Below are positions 21,192 through 32,682 of a stretch of 64,000 nt of DNA, piece by piece; the stretch's first letter is position 1; each line of letters starts with the position of its first letter. The notes beneath the pieces were generated by a model that did not search any database, was not told the origin of the DNA, and saw only the letters and a list, made by a program, of their open reading frames with translations. The stretch is from Termitomyces sp. T153 (Eukaryota; Basidiomycota; Agaricomycetes; Agaricales; Lyophyllaceae): the NCBI GenBank assembly GCA_018296165.2, contig JACKQL020000150.1, forward strand, positions 1 to 64,000, read 5' to 3'. The position numbers and the translations under genes were made by a program.

Positions 21192-23749
21192 AGTTTGCCT
21201 CCCATGACGAAGAACATTGAGGCATAGTGAATGAAAGCGGCGTAATCTTTGTTGCTAAGACCTTTGGGTCTGACAAGATTGTGAAGCCATTTCTCTACTA
21301 AAAGTATGCAAGCATCACTGGTGATAGCTTTGGCACTGCAGGGTACGTCGCTATAAGTAGAGGTGCCATCATCTCGGAGAGGTAGTATATTGTTGCTGGT
21401 TGCTACTTGGGGGAGAGTGTGGGTGCCGCTAGCAAAACTCGCTAAAGGATGCAAATAATTGTACTTGACCAAGGGAGGTAGACAACGGGAGGCCGTGGAA
21501 ACTTGGCGAAGTAGCGGCAGCGGTGACTGGACTTGATGGACAAACCCATGTAAGCAATCAATCCAATCCTCGTAGACAGAGTTGTCACTATTGTCGACTG
21601 GAGGGTCGCCAGGCTGTGTCGGGCGTCGCAAGAGACCATCAGGACCATAGAAAGTTCCCTTAACATGAACCAGCTCAAAGTGAAACATCAAAATTGCCAT
21701 GATCCAGCGGTTCATGCTAGCGGAAGGCTGAATGTCGGGGTTCTGAAGCATATCCTTAATGTAGCGAGCATCAACTTCAGCAATAAGATTCCTGATGCCA
21801 ATAAGGTACATCCGTAAAGCTTGTAGCGCTCGATAAAGACCATAGAGTTCCAACTTGGGCTGGCTGAATTGGGCTTCTCTGTTGTTTAGCATGATCAACC
21901 CAAAGCGGTTGTAGCGGCGTTCCTTGCGATTATCACTAGTGCATTGACAGAGGTAATATCCAACCGCTATGTATGACGTATCCACCGCTAAGATAACAGG
22001 GTCAGGCAATTCATAATCGATAGGAACTAGGGGCTTAGCGTCTCGTAAAGCTTTCACGAGGTCCCGTTGAGCATTTATTTGATCGGGGCCAAACTCAAAA
22101 GGGATGCCAACGCAAGTAAGTTTTGTTAGGTTGTTGGCTCGATGGGCGAAGTTCTTGACAAACATCCTTAGTACTCCAATGGTACCTAGGAAGGCCCGAA
22201 CTTCCAATAGCGACTTGCAAGGGCCCCATTGCTTGATTAGCACTAGGCGACTTTCGTCAGGAATTTGACTGCTAGGCGTGCAGACATGGCCTAGAATCTT
22301 GAATGTAGGGGCGCAGAGCACAAGCTTGTGACCTGAGAAGGTTCCACCACAGTATTTCATTTGCTGGAGAATCCTGTTGAGAAGTTCAAAGAACTCCCAT
22401 AGCGCTAGGCAAATGTTTGAGTTAGCAGGATGTTTAGCGGGTTTACTGTTAACAATCTTCCAGTCCTTGGGTCCTTTAGCGCCAACGTTGTCAATAAAGC
22501 TGAGCACGTTATGGGGAATCTCTGGCTGCAAAATAAAGGTAATGTCATCGTGAAATATAGGCACAGAGTTGGTCCATCCCATCGGCAAGGTCACTAAGCG
22601 AAGGGCGCCAAACGGAGTCTGGAACGTTGTTAAGTCACGTGATGCTGGGTCAATAAGTCGCTCATCGTAGCCAACGTAGAGGTCAAGAGTGGCACCACAG
22701 ATGCATCCAGCGAAAGATTCTGCAATGTGATCTGGAAAAGGTGGTACTCCAGAATGGCAGATGGTGATGCGGTTTAGCGGCTCGAGACTGTGCACAATCC
22801 TGAGCTTACCATTTTTCTTGAGAACGCAAAACCATTGCGAGCAGTAAGTGGAGTTTGAAGGTTCATAGATGCCAGCGCTAATTTTGCCACGAATAATCTT
22901 GCATATTTCCTTTTCTAGCCCTGGAGGTATGGGGCGATTGTGCTGGACCCACAGTACATGTGGAATTGTCGGTATGCGTACTGGCGGGAAGAAGTCGGGG
23001 CGCAAGCTTCCCCATTTGGAATCTTCCCAAGCAAAAGCTTTTTCCTGTTTGGCGACCATGTTGACTAATACATTGATTTTGTCACTAGTGAGGAACCCTG
23101 TGTCATGGTCCTTAACCAGTTTCGCTCGTTGCTCGCTAGTGAATTGCTTTGTTGGGACAAAAGGTGGCGGATTCAGGTTAAGCAGAGGGAGTGTTGCTAG
23201 TGGATTGCCAATAATCTGGCGCTTGATTCGAAAGTCCTCGCTAACATGGCTGGTGACTGGTTTGGTCTTCATAGCGACGGGCTTGTACTTCTTCTTGACC
23301 TGGACTCCTTTTTGCTTAGGGGGTTTGTTAGTGACATATTGAGCAGGGAATGGAATGTTAACGTAGGTGGGGGTAGTGTCTGTAACATATGTATCAAGTG
23401 GTAAAGTCTGTCCAAGAATCAAGGGGTTAGAGGTATCAGTAGAAACAAGATAAGCACGAGATGGAAGGGACAAATTGGAAACGTCGCTAGCCATAGTGTA
23501 AAAGTATGCTAGTGTGGGATCAGTCTGTGGGTCAGAATTGGTAAGTAAAACATCTTTGTCCAAGTCACAAGAAGCTATACAAGTCGCTAGACCAGTTGAA
23601 TGGTCATAGCTGATAACGATCACTATGTTGCTATCTTCTTCAATGCCTTCGGCGATGAAAGCAACGGGGTGCCTCTGTTTCAAAGCGAACATTTTGGCAG
23701 TTGTTTTCTCTTGGATTTGCCACGTGGAAAGGTAGGGATAGTGCGCCAT
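21125..23749 (-). pseudogene. Reverse transcriptase-RNase H of element B
   Basis: A continuous 874-codon frame, the longest in the window. The first part carries the end of the protease/linker; RT begins near residue 240 (PHVLWVQHNRPIPPGLE). Motifs follow in order: CVLKKNGKLRIVHSLEPLN, DLYVGYDERLID, TFQTPFGALRLVTLPMGW, and the polymerase site read as FIDN instead of FIDD (near plus 22490), so the second metal-binding Asp is now Asn by a G-to-A change. RNase H follows with AVDTSY, KLELYGLYRAL and AEVDARY. The GYDER/MGWTNSVPIF signature is shared with element C, so B and C are related and distinct from chromovirus A. The first codon lacks ATG, consistent with a gag-pol polyprotein read-through or shift. 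Confidence 0.88.
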
Positions 23750-23851
23750 TGTCCAGTATTGGGGTCTGTGATTGTTATGGTGGTTTCAACGTTGCTAATT
23801 GTGTTGACCGTACTTCGAGTTAATACATCAAAGGGGCATCCAAGTAGAATG

Positions 23852-24346
23852 TCATAGGTGGGGGACCGTAAAACGTGAATGCGGAGGTAAAATTGTTATG
23901 CTGCCAATAGTGCAGGGTACGTTGCACACAAGTCCTAGCAATTGATCCATGGTACCATTAGCGCTCTGCATATTTAACACAATGTTAGGGTTGTAAGATA
24001 GCCCAATGTCGCTGGCGATTTCTGCAGACATTGAAATTATCTGAGAACCACTGTCGTGAATGCATTCCACTTCCTCTTTGTTGTCGATCAGCATCATGAT
24101 GGTATGAAGTGACTGAGAATTCTTAGCAACAGTGAGCACCACAGGCTCTTCTCCGTGGGGTAGCGAATTGATGTAAGCTTCAACAGGGTCAACAGAAGTG
24201 AATGGTGCCTTGTCAGAGGTAAGTCCATTAGCGGTATCGGTGTTGGATCCAAGCAAAAACTGGGGTTCTTCAATAGCAAACGTCGGCAAAATATCTTCAA
24301 AAATGTTGCTGGGGTCCTGTACCGTATTAGCGCTAGCGCCTACCAA
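23852..24346 (-). pseudogene. Aspartic protease of element B
   Basis: Minus frame with ECIHDSGSQIISMS, the catalytic D-S/T-G motif of a retropepsin, preceded by an acidic linker (LPHGEEPVVL). Element C has the same DSGSQ form (LDSGSQIVCM). The frame ends at 23852 and the family's ILLGCPFD-like loop continues in the neighbouring frame around 23845-23820 (ILLGCPFDV read across the shift). Confidence 0.75.
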
Positions 24347-25040
24347 TCATTTGGGCGTAACTGCTGTCCTAAACTGATTCCTAATGTCCTGTGATACTGA
24401 GCAAAGTTTGCCAACCAATACTGTAACCTTGGTGCTTAAAACCCATTCAAAAACTGCCTTGGATTGCTCAATATTGTAAATGGGTAGCATAGTTTGATAT
24501 GCGCCATCATTAGTTCTGTTGGGAGCAGCAAAATTCCTGTTAGTGGGGGGGGGCGTAGCGACTAGGGATGCCAGAAAACAGATGGATGGGGGGCTGAGCA
24601 ACAGGTTCCTTAGCGACGGGTGGTTGTTCTTTAGCGACGGTATGTTCAGGGGCTTTGCCTATGTTGGCAGGCTTAGCGTCAGGAGCTGGCATCGAATCAG
24701 GAGGGGATGAAGTTGCAGAAGTGTTGCTAGTCAATGGGGTTGCCATTGGTGTTGCCTTTGGGGTAACATTTGTTGGTCAATAAGCCACATGGGGAACTTG
24801 TATGCCGTCAAATTTTTCACCATTTCGCCTGAGAGCAAAGAGTTTGCGCTCCAAAGCCTCTATCCGTTCTTTCTTGCTTAGTGCTCAGCTCATAACAATG
24901 TCCTGTTGCATTACCTCATGGATTAGCGACTGCTGCATAGCCGCCTGCTCTGGATCTGGGTTAGCATTAGAAGAGAGTCTGCCTGTGACAATTTGTCCTA
25001 GGTTAAGCCGGTGCCATTCCTCGATGTGTTCCATATATAG
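24347..25040 (-). pseudogene. Gag-protease linker of element B, frameshifted
   Basis: Minus frames carry a Pro/Ala/Lys-rich segment (PDSMPAPDAKPANIGKAPE) and an NRNFAAPNRT segment in shifted frames, as in the disordered region between the gag zinc knuckle and protease. A run of G at 24543-24552 is a likely shift site. Confidence 0.55.
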
Positions 25041-25988
25041 TCACTTGCCAAAATAATTGGGAATCATAGCACCAGATGGTAAAACAATCTTGCCTTCAGC
25101 ATTACAATGAACCTTACCCTGTAAGATCATTTGCTCCAGCTTTATACAAGTGCCCCGGACCATAGTATGACCAGTTTTACCACAAAAGTGGCAAGTGCTG
25201 TTAGCGAACTGTTGGCAAGGTTGGGCATTACCATTGGTCAACAGAGCTTCCAAACATTCCAGGGTGCTGACAATCGCTGTAGTGGTCGCTAATTCCAAAG
25301 TTTCTTGCTTAGGCGCATGCGAAGGGGCAGGTGGCAGTGACGTATGAATACTGCTGGTGCCATTGCTTATCTTGGTTGTAGAGGTGTCTGTTCCCTTTAA
25401 AACCCACTTTGCGCCTTCAAAAACTTGATCAACTTCATAAGGGTCCTCAGGATGGTGGTCGGGAAGAGTGATTTTGAGATGGCGAATGATTTTAGACCAT
25501 AGCAACGTAGGGATACCTTGTTGGAACAAGCAACATTCCTCATTTCGATAGAGTTTGCCATTAGCAAGTAACCATCTGGCAATACGTTGGAAATCTCTGT
25601 AGTAGTCAGAGAATCTTCCCAAAGTCGCTAAGCCGCTGTTGAAAGTCTGGTTGACAAGTCGTTCCAGGTCGCCAAGATTATAACAAGCGCTAGCATCAGC
25701 GCCAGGGTACAACCTAAGCACTGCCGCTTTCCATTCCTGGTACGTATATGGTTGAGGAGCGTTGTTGCCGATAATAGTGTTGTCGCCAAATTCAGGTAGG
25801 CCAAGCCAGGTTTCTGCCATGTCATAAGAGACGTATCAAGCTGCATATTCCTTCTTCTGCATGTTGTCAGTGATGCCACAGTCAGCAAAGAGATATTCCA
25901 GTTCCTTGAAGTATTGGGGAAGTTCCCTAGGGCGACTCTCATCCCACTTAGGCGCAGTTGTGTCGTTGCGCAGTGGCATTCTAGCACG
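25041..25988 (-). pseudogene. Gag of element B, N-terminus cut
   Basis: Capsid-like reading from about 25988 (MPLRNDTTAPKWDESRP, ELEYLFADCGI) through TWLGLPEF, LYPGADASACYNLGDLE and RFSDYYRDFQRI to a zinc-knuckle-like CHFCGKTGH ending in a Cys six residues on (the family norm is four). A TGA/TAA-type stop lies near 25842. The protein begins abruptly where the truncated 5' LTR starts, so the leader, primer-binding site and the true start codon are missing. Confidence 0.75.
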
Positions 25989-25990
25989 CC

Positions 25991-26938
25991 GAAGGCACTA
26001 TCGCCAGCTGAGGTCATCGTAACGGTGGTGAGAAGAGTAGGGAAAGAGCAGATGGTAAAGGAAGGAGGGGAACTAGGGGACAAACAGGATCTAGTTACTA
26101 GCCAAAGTCGCCAGCGTTGCTAAGTCAAATTAACATGAATAGCCACCTGCAGTTGGTACCAAACTAAGTTGAAGTTGAAGTTGAGGAGGCTCGTCGCTAA
26201 GCTGGAGTCAAAGACAGGATAAGGGAAAGAAAGGCAAAGTGTAATCTCAAGCTGGTAGGCTTAGAGAGAGAGAGAGGGAGCAGCTAGTCGACTTCAAAGG
26301 GGGTTTTTTGTTCTCTTCTCCATGGGTATGTGTATATTTCTAGTGTCTATGTACAATCAGTATTTATACGTTCTGAAGTATAGTATGTGAAAGTAAACAA
26401 ATAAATACTACAAGCGACGGCGTCTGTCACTGTGCTTATGGTGCATACAAGGTGTCAGTCTGTGACTAAATGAAAAATCCTAGGCAAAGTCTTGGCAACG
26501 CTTAATTGCTAACAAAAACCAAAACAAGAAAAAAGTCCGATGTCAACACCTGAAGCGTAGATGCCGTTCAAGTATGTTGGTAAGCTCGGCAAATGAACTG
26601 ATAGTAAAAAGGTATGCGTCTGATAATTTGTCCATATATGGTAGAAGAATGTCATTTTGTTCGCCAGGATCGCTAGGGTCGCTAATAGTCATCGCTAGGG
26701 AGTCTAGGCCTTGATGATCTAGGCCCAAGCTCCAGACTCCATGTGATATTTCTCATGCTCGATAAGTCTCGTGGTCGCTAGGGTCTCGTGCTTTGGTCCA
26801 ACCCTCAGGCTCAGTCCCATGTGCTGAGTGTTGTGACTTGTGTCAAATACAAAGTAGTCAGCTGCCGCTAAGTCTGCAATGCCAAAAGAATGCTAGAAAT
26901 GGTGCTCAGCAATAACTGGGGCTCATCATTGGCAACCT
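25991..26938 (-). repeat. 5' LTR of element B, inner 165 bp deleted
   Basis: This matches the left LTR from GAAGGCACTAT (position 16533 there) to the CATCA end. The first 165 bp, which should face gag, are missing together with the primer-binding region, so a deletion joined LTR to gag at 25990/25991. Confidence 0.88.
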
Positions 26939-26942
26939 CATA

Positions 26943-27846
26943 GGTGATGTGGGGAGGAATATTCTTGAGGGATAGCATGAGTTGGGGATTGTAGCTCTTG
27001 TTGGCATAGAAGAGGGAAACTCCAGTAGCAGAATGAGGCATATTGTTGTAGGTAAACTTGGCAAGGGGAAGTTCTGCACACCAGTCATTCTGTAAATAGT
27101 TAATGTAGAGGTGGAGATACTGTTCCAATGTCTAATTGACTTGTTCTGTCTGTCCATTGGTCTCCAGGTGATAGGCAGTGGAGAGATTGGTCTTTATTTG
27201 AGCGCTTTGCATAGCAATTGCCAAAAATGGGATATGAACAGAGGTCTGTGGTCAGAGACAATATTGTTCAGGAGTCTGTGTTTGGAGAATACATGTTTGA
27301 AGAATAGTTTGGCAAACTCTGGAGCATTGTCAGTGGTGTGGCAGGGGATGAAGAGGGCTTGCTTTGTGAGGCAGCAGACAACGACGAGGATTGCATCAAA
27401 ACCTTTGGAGTCAGAGAGTTCAACAATGTGATCCATTGAGGTTGAGGACCAGGGGCACCAGCCAATGGGGAGGGGTTTCAGTAGTCTGTGGAGGTGGTGG
27501 CAGGGTACCTTGGCTTGGAGACAAGGTTCACAGGCCCTTACATATTGTGTGATGTTCTTCTTCATTCCTAGCCAAAAGTAAGTTTGAGAGATGAGCTAAA
27601 GGGTCTTACAAATTCCTGGGTGTCTGCAGAGTTTGTGGTCATAGTGTTGCTGGAGTATATTGAGGCAAATGGATTTGTGGTCCAGAGCATAGATTTGTCC
27701 ACTCCAGAGCAGGAGGTGGTGGTCCAGAGATAGCATGAAGGGGTTTTCAGTGTTTGACCTGTTGGTAGAGTTGCTGCAGGGATTGTGCTGGGTGAAGAAG
27801 GAGTCCAGGAATGAGTTTCTGATTTAATGGAGGATTCCTTCTTCAT
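26943..27846 (-). pseudogene. Integrase core of chromovirus A2
   Basis: Minus reading gives a zinc-binding relic, then VRACEPCLQAKVPC, SMDHIVELSDSKGFDAILVVV (first catalytic Asp), NNIVSDHRPLF (second; SDRG in most relatives) and NGQTEQVN (Glu, at about 27140-27165, other frame), then [13 protein letters not shown]. The reading is cut at 26943 by element B; its C-terminal part is at 15880-16367. A stop after TEQVN and frame changes show decay. Confidence 0.82.
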
Positions 27847-29776
27847 TTAAAATTAGCATGGCATGTAGATGTTTGAGGGGGATTACCACTCAATAGTTGA
27901 ACATGTTCTGTTCAGCTTCAAATGACTTTTTTAAATACATGTTAGACCTCCAAGTGAGGGCATCAGGCTTTGCACCAAGTCATCTGAGGTGGTAGTGGAT
28001 GGTAAAGTCATACTCCAAGAGGATTTCAGACCATCAAGCTTGGCAGCAGCTGAGCTGCTTTGTGGTCATGAATTATTGCAGGTTGTTGTGGTTGGAGTAG
28101 ACTTAAATATGGTGCAGGGATGCCTCGAGGTAGGCCCACCACTGACAAAAGGCTTCAACAATCACAAGGAGTTCTTTGTTATAGATGTTATAGTTGAGCT
28201 CCATAGGAATCATCAAAATGGGTGTAGAAGGTGACAGGGCAGAGTTTCTTGCCTCTGGAGTCTGACTAGGAGAGTATTCTAGCAATGGCATAGTTAGAGG
28301 TGTCACATTCAAGCACAATCAGTAGGGAGGGGTGGAGGACCAGGGTGGAGGTGAAGGCCTTCTTGAGGAGGAAGAATACACTCTGGCATTTGCTGTTCCA
28401 GTCCTAAGGGGTGTCCTTTCATGTAAGTCGGTTGAGGAGTTTGGTGATTCTGGAGTAGTTGTCAATAAATAGTAGTAGAAGTTAGCAAAACCCAGGAACA
28501 ACTGTACCTCTTTGATGCTCCACAGCAGGGGCCAATTGAGTATAGCTTCAACCTTGGCAGGGTCCATGCACATGCTATTGGGAGTAACATTGACTCCAAG
28601 GTATTTGATCTCCATTGTGTGAAAGGAGCATTCCTCAGGTTTGGCATGGAGGTGGTACTCCCAGAGTTGTTCTAGGATGTGGCAAACATGCTCTGGATGC
28701 TGCTCCAGCAAATTTGAGTAGATCAATATGTTGTCCAGGTACACAATAACAAAAACATTGTTTATGTCATGGAAGATGTCATTTATGAAGTACTGGAAGG
28801 TGGCAGGGGAGTTAGTCATTCTGAAGGGCATTATAAGGTACTCAAAGAGGCCATAGTGGGTGCAAAAGGCAGTCTTCCATTCATGTTCCAAGGCAATTCA
28901 GACATTGTTGTAGCAGGAGCAGAGATCTATCTTTGTGTAGATCTTAGCACTGCAGAGACAGTCAATGAGGTCTCTAATCAGAGAGAGGAGATACCAGTTC
29001 TTTTTGGTGACTTTGTTGAGTCCCTAATAATCTACACAGAGTTGGAGTGATCCACCCTTCTTCTTGGCAAACAAGACTGGAGTGCTGGTGGTGGAGATCA
29101 ATGGGCATATAAAGCCCTTGCCAAGCATGTCATCAAGGTACTCCTTCAGGGCCTGGAGCTTGATCTTGGACATGTTGTAGATCTTGCCAAACAGGGGTGA
29201 GGCACCTTCTTTGAAGTTGATCTTATAGTCATAGGAGTGGTGTAGGGGAAGTTCTTTGGCACTCTCTTCAGAGAACACATCAGCAAATTCATAATACTCT
29301 GGGGGAACTACTTCATATAGGATCTGTTCCTCCATTTTGCACTCTGGCAGAGTAGTTTCTGCATGGAGGTGCTTCTCAGGTAAGGCTGGCGTGATCTGTA
29401 ACTGGAAGGCAGGAGTGCTGTCTTGTAAGATGCATGCAAAGAGGATGGCACCAATTATTTTGATATCAAGGTTTTTGGAGTCAGCAGAGGTGGGCAATGG
29501 GGTGGCAGTGGGTGAGCCTGGAGTGGTGGCAGAGTTGTCTGGAAGGGTCAAGCATGGTTGGTTGGGGTACTGTGGGCCTTTGTATTGGTTCCAGGGTATG
29601 TTGGGGGGCAGCCATCGAGATTTGATCAAGGGTGACTGAGGTGGGGGTGCATTTTCTTCAACTTCTGAGTTGCCACGGGGAGTGGAGGAGCTTTGGGTTG
29701 CTCTGGAGGTGCTAGTGCTGTGGTCAGAGACATTGGGGTACAAGGTGGACTGGAGGCAGAAGGGGATGGCAGCCAC
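27847..29776 (-). pseudogene. Reverse transcriptase-RNase H of chromovirus A2
   Basis: RT starts with YKINFKEGASPLFGKIYNMS and PVLFAKKKGGSLQLCVDY, then shifts into EHEWKTAFCTHYGLFEYLIM and PFRMTNSPATFQYFIND. The polymerase motif reads VYLDNILIYS (about 28729-28746), so YLDD has become YLDN by G-to-A. The thumb/connection LFLGFANFYYY and an RNase H relic (NYNIYNKELLVIVEAF) follow. A3 carries the same protein with YLDD intact. Confidence 0.85.
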
Positions 29777-29799
29777 TAGACTTGCTTTGGGGCTGGAGA

Positions 29800-30663
29800 A
29801 TCACATGGTGAGGTTCTTCCAGTCAATGTTGGGGTTGATGTCTTGCAGCCATGGAAGTCCAAGCACAATCAGAGTTGACAAGGGGAGTTGGGTGATGAGA
29901 AACTAGGCCTAAAACTGCAGATCATTGTCAAGGGTGAGGGTGTTGTCATGGTATTGAGTGATCCCTGTTGTGGCAGGGCTTCTGTTGAAGAGTTGGAGCT
30001 CAAGGAGCTTGTTGAGGTTGTTGCACCAGAGGTTGAGTTGACTGCTGACAAAGGTGCTAGAGGCACTGCTGTCAATAAGGATGGGGAGGACTTTGGGCAA
30101 GCTGTTGAGTTGAACATTGATGATGAATGACTACACTGACCTCAAGTGGAGCTATAGAAGTCAGGGGTTGGTTGATTGCAGTCTTGGGGTTCTCAGAGGG
30201 GAGTGAGATATTGAAAGGCACTAGTCCAGAGTTGGTTGGGTTGTCCTGGTTAAAGCAGAGGGTGAGGCTTGGCCAGTCAATGTGGGGATTGGTGGAGCAG
30301 ACCCAGGAGAAGCCTAAGATGATGAGGGCAGAGGGGTGTAGTTTTATGACAAGTAGCTGGAGTTCTTGCTGTCATCCATTAGCAAATGTCATGGTCATCT
30401 CCAGGCGGTGTGTGATGTCTCCTGCAGGGGTGGGGTCACCATCAAAGAGCTTGAGGAGGATCAGGGTGGGGAGGTGTCAAAGGTGTTGGAGAGTGAGTGC
30501 CACCAGTGATTTGTCAATGAAATTATCTGTGGCGTTGCTGTCAACTAATGTGGCAATGGGGTTGTTGGAGGAGGGGAGGGTGGTGTGGAGAAGGAGGGTG
30601 GTGTGGAGAAGGAGGGTGGTGGAAGAGTGGGAGGGGAGGTGTGCTGGAGAGTTGTCCAGAGCA
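29800..30663 (-). pseudogene. Two tandem retropepsin-like domains of A2
   Basis: Upstream domain (about 30220-30560): ATLVDSNATDNFID with the distal loop LIILGFSW and NPHIDW. Downstream domain (about 29800-30117): PILIDSSASSTFVSSQ with LIVLGLPWL and NPNIDW. Each has the catalytic D-S-G position and the hydrophobic-G loop followed by N-P-x-I-D-W typical of Ty3/Gypsy proteases, so both look like complete domains rather than halves. In this copy both DSG motifs are mutated (DSN, DSS). Confidence 0.72.
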
Positions 30664-30744
30664 AGTACTATTGCACAGAGGAGTGTGGCCAGAGCAGAGA
30701 AGACATTGGGGTCTAGTCTATAGTCTAGTGTGTCTTCAAGACCT

Positions 30745-32650
30745 AAACTGCTGACTTGTTTTCCATAAACTGGTAATTGCAGTCCTCTCCATCAATTGTC
30801 CACATAGCACATCCCATTACCTATTGTTTGAGACAACTGTGGATAAAGTGTCCCTGCTCACCACATAGGATGCAGGTGCCATTTTTCTGTTGTTTTTCCT
30901 AAATCTCCTCCAGTACATCACTTATTAGAGAATTTCTGGGTAAAAGCAAGCCAGTTGGAGAGTATGGAGTTGCTTGGATTGAATTGGAGTAGCATCGTGT
31001 AATGGTCAAAGGTGATACCCTGCCAATAGAATGCAGCAAAGGATACTTGTGAGCTCTCAAGCTAGAAAGTGATGAGCTTAGCTTGGAACATAGTTAGACA
31101 CTGGGTCAGGAAGATGCACCACTTCCAGGGGTTATGGCCAGTGAAAGGTTTGGGCTTTTGAATATTGAGTTTCTCTTCTTGAGCCAGTGTGTTGCAAGTG
31201 TTGTCCTGGGTGTTTTGAGTTCAGGGTGGGAATCTAGTGTTGTAGTCATAATAGTAGTTGTTTCCATTTCTGCACTGGGGGAGTTGTTCATAGCCAGGCC
31301 CCATCCTCTAGGTGATCTGCCATTGGGAGGTCCACCACTGGGGGGTTGGCCAACATTGCCTGGGGGAGGCCCTGGGGCCCATTGAGGAGGAGGGGGTCCT
31401 CTGGGGGTGGAGGGTCCAAAGTAGTTAGTGTTGGCAGGAGGGTTGGACATTGAAATGGGTGGGGGACAAGGGGGGTTAGTGGGGAAAGGGGGTCATGGTG
31501 CCCCAGAGCCCATAGGCTGTCTTGGAGGTGCTGGGAGGTTTTGGTAGGGCAGATGGACATTGGTATGGGGGGCATAGAGATCAAAGTGGAGAGGTCAGTC
31601 CTGTGGAGGGTTGTTGCATGGGGCAGGCTTGTTGGCAGGGTTTTCAGGCTTGTCAATGTAGGAGAGAGTCCAGTTGTTGTTGTCAATGCACAAGGGCAGC
31701 TGTTGTGAGCAGGGTTTGGGGATGGCAGGCTGATCCCATGTTTGGAAGGCACTGGGGACAGAGTTGGCCTGGGGGCAAGCAGAGAGGGCCAAAGTGTGAG
31801 TGGCAGGTTGGTCAAACAATCTCCCTGCAGAGTTGAGGTTTCTCAAGATGCTGGAGGCCACATTGAGTTCTTTCTGCTAGTGGGAAATGAGAGGTGGGGC
31901 TTTGCTTTGTGTTCTGACAGGTTCCTTGTACTGCACATGGAAGGAATGGGAGGGGTCCAGAGGATCTTTGAATAGGTGGGGGTTTGGACTAGTGTGGATC
32001 TTTTCAACCAATGCATGGAGCTGGTTCCATAGATTAGCATCAATACTCAGGGTGCCTTGCATGGTTTCCAGGAGATTTCCTTGCAGGTAGTGTTTGTGGA
32101 AGTTGAGGAGTTGATCTGCCCAGACTTCCAGAGTTGTGGAAGTGTCAGGGTAGCCTAGGTTGACAAGAAGAATGTGAGTGTGTCTTGCAAACTCTGCAGG
32201 AGAGAGGCAGAGGAAATGGAGGACTTCATCATGCTGTCAGGCATAGGCTTCAACCCTTTGCTGCCTGGGGGAAGAGGGAACTTGAGTGAAAAATAGCAGA
32301 CAAGAGGAAGAATAATTATCTATGTGCTCTGAAGGGGCTGAGTATGCATAGTAGTGGGCAGGGGGAAGGTAGGTAGGGTTGGAGGGTACTGCGGAGTATT
32401 CTCTAGGGTATATGTGGAGGTTGTTGCCATCAGCGGGGAATGCTGGGGGGCAGTGCTAGCCTGGAGGTATTCCTTAGCTGATGGGGGAGGCATAGAACAT
32501 CTGGTTGGCATCAGGGGTCCAGTGGTGGGGGATGTACTGATCTGCAGGGGGGCCTGGGTAGAATGGAGCATATGGATTTTCAGGGACCAGCTGACCATAG
32601 ATGTTAGTTAGGTAGCTGGCAGGGTTGTACATGGAGTTATACACAGACAT
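30745..32650 (-). pseudogene. Gag of chromovirus A2
   Basis: ATG at 32648-32650, 33 bp inside the LTR, starts MSVYNSMYNPA, the same start as in A3. A Pro/Tyr-rich N-terminal part follows, then the capsid (WKWRIFLTQCL-like block on minus near 31110) and a zinc knuckle before the end (CILCGEQGHFIHSC in A3). It is badly frameshifted; the Pro/Gly-rich frames around 31106-31815 are inserted or shifted linker sequence. Confidence 0.7.
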
Positions 32651-32682
32651 CAAGAACAGAGTAAGAGGAAGTCTTGATGTTA

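Larger units (their letters stand above)
16368..26938 (-). mobile_element. Ty3/Gypsy element B, TSD TCGG/TTGG
   Basis: The element has TGATG...CATCA ends. It is flanked on the left by TCGG (16364-16367) and on the right by TTGG (26939-26942): a 4-bp duplication with one CpG transition. Chromovirus A3 shows the empty site. Order on the minus strand: 5' LTR (right, truncated), gag, protease, reverse transcriptase, RNase H, integrase, then an antisense plus-strand zinc-cluster gene, the purine tract and the 3' LTR (left). Internal sequence is notably CpG-rich (many GCG, CGC, CGA words) compared with the surrounding elements, so it is probably the youngest full insertion. Frameshifts, an FIDN polymerase site and loss of the primer-binding region make it non-autonomous now. 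Confidence 0.92.

Noticed and set aside
28769..29050. Plus-strand frame of 93 codons, repeated on minus at 44188-44469
   Set aside because: Both are complements of the conserved RT region in A2 and A3, so similarity comes from the RT coding strand.
31106..31815. Independent Pro/Gly-rich genes on either strand
   Set aside because: They are shifted frames of the A2 gag linker; A3 has the corresponding gag in another frame.
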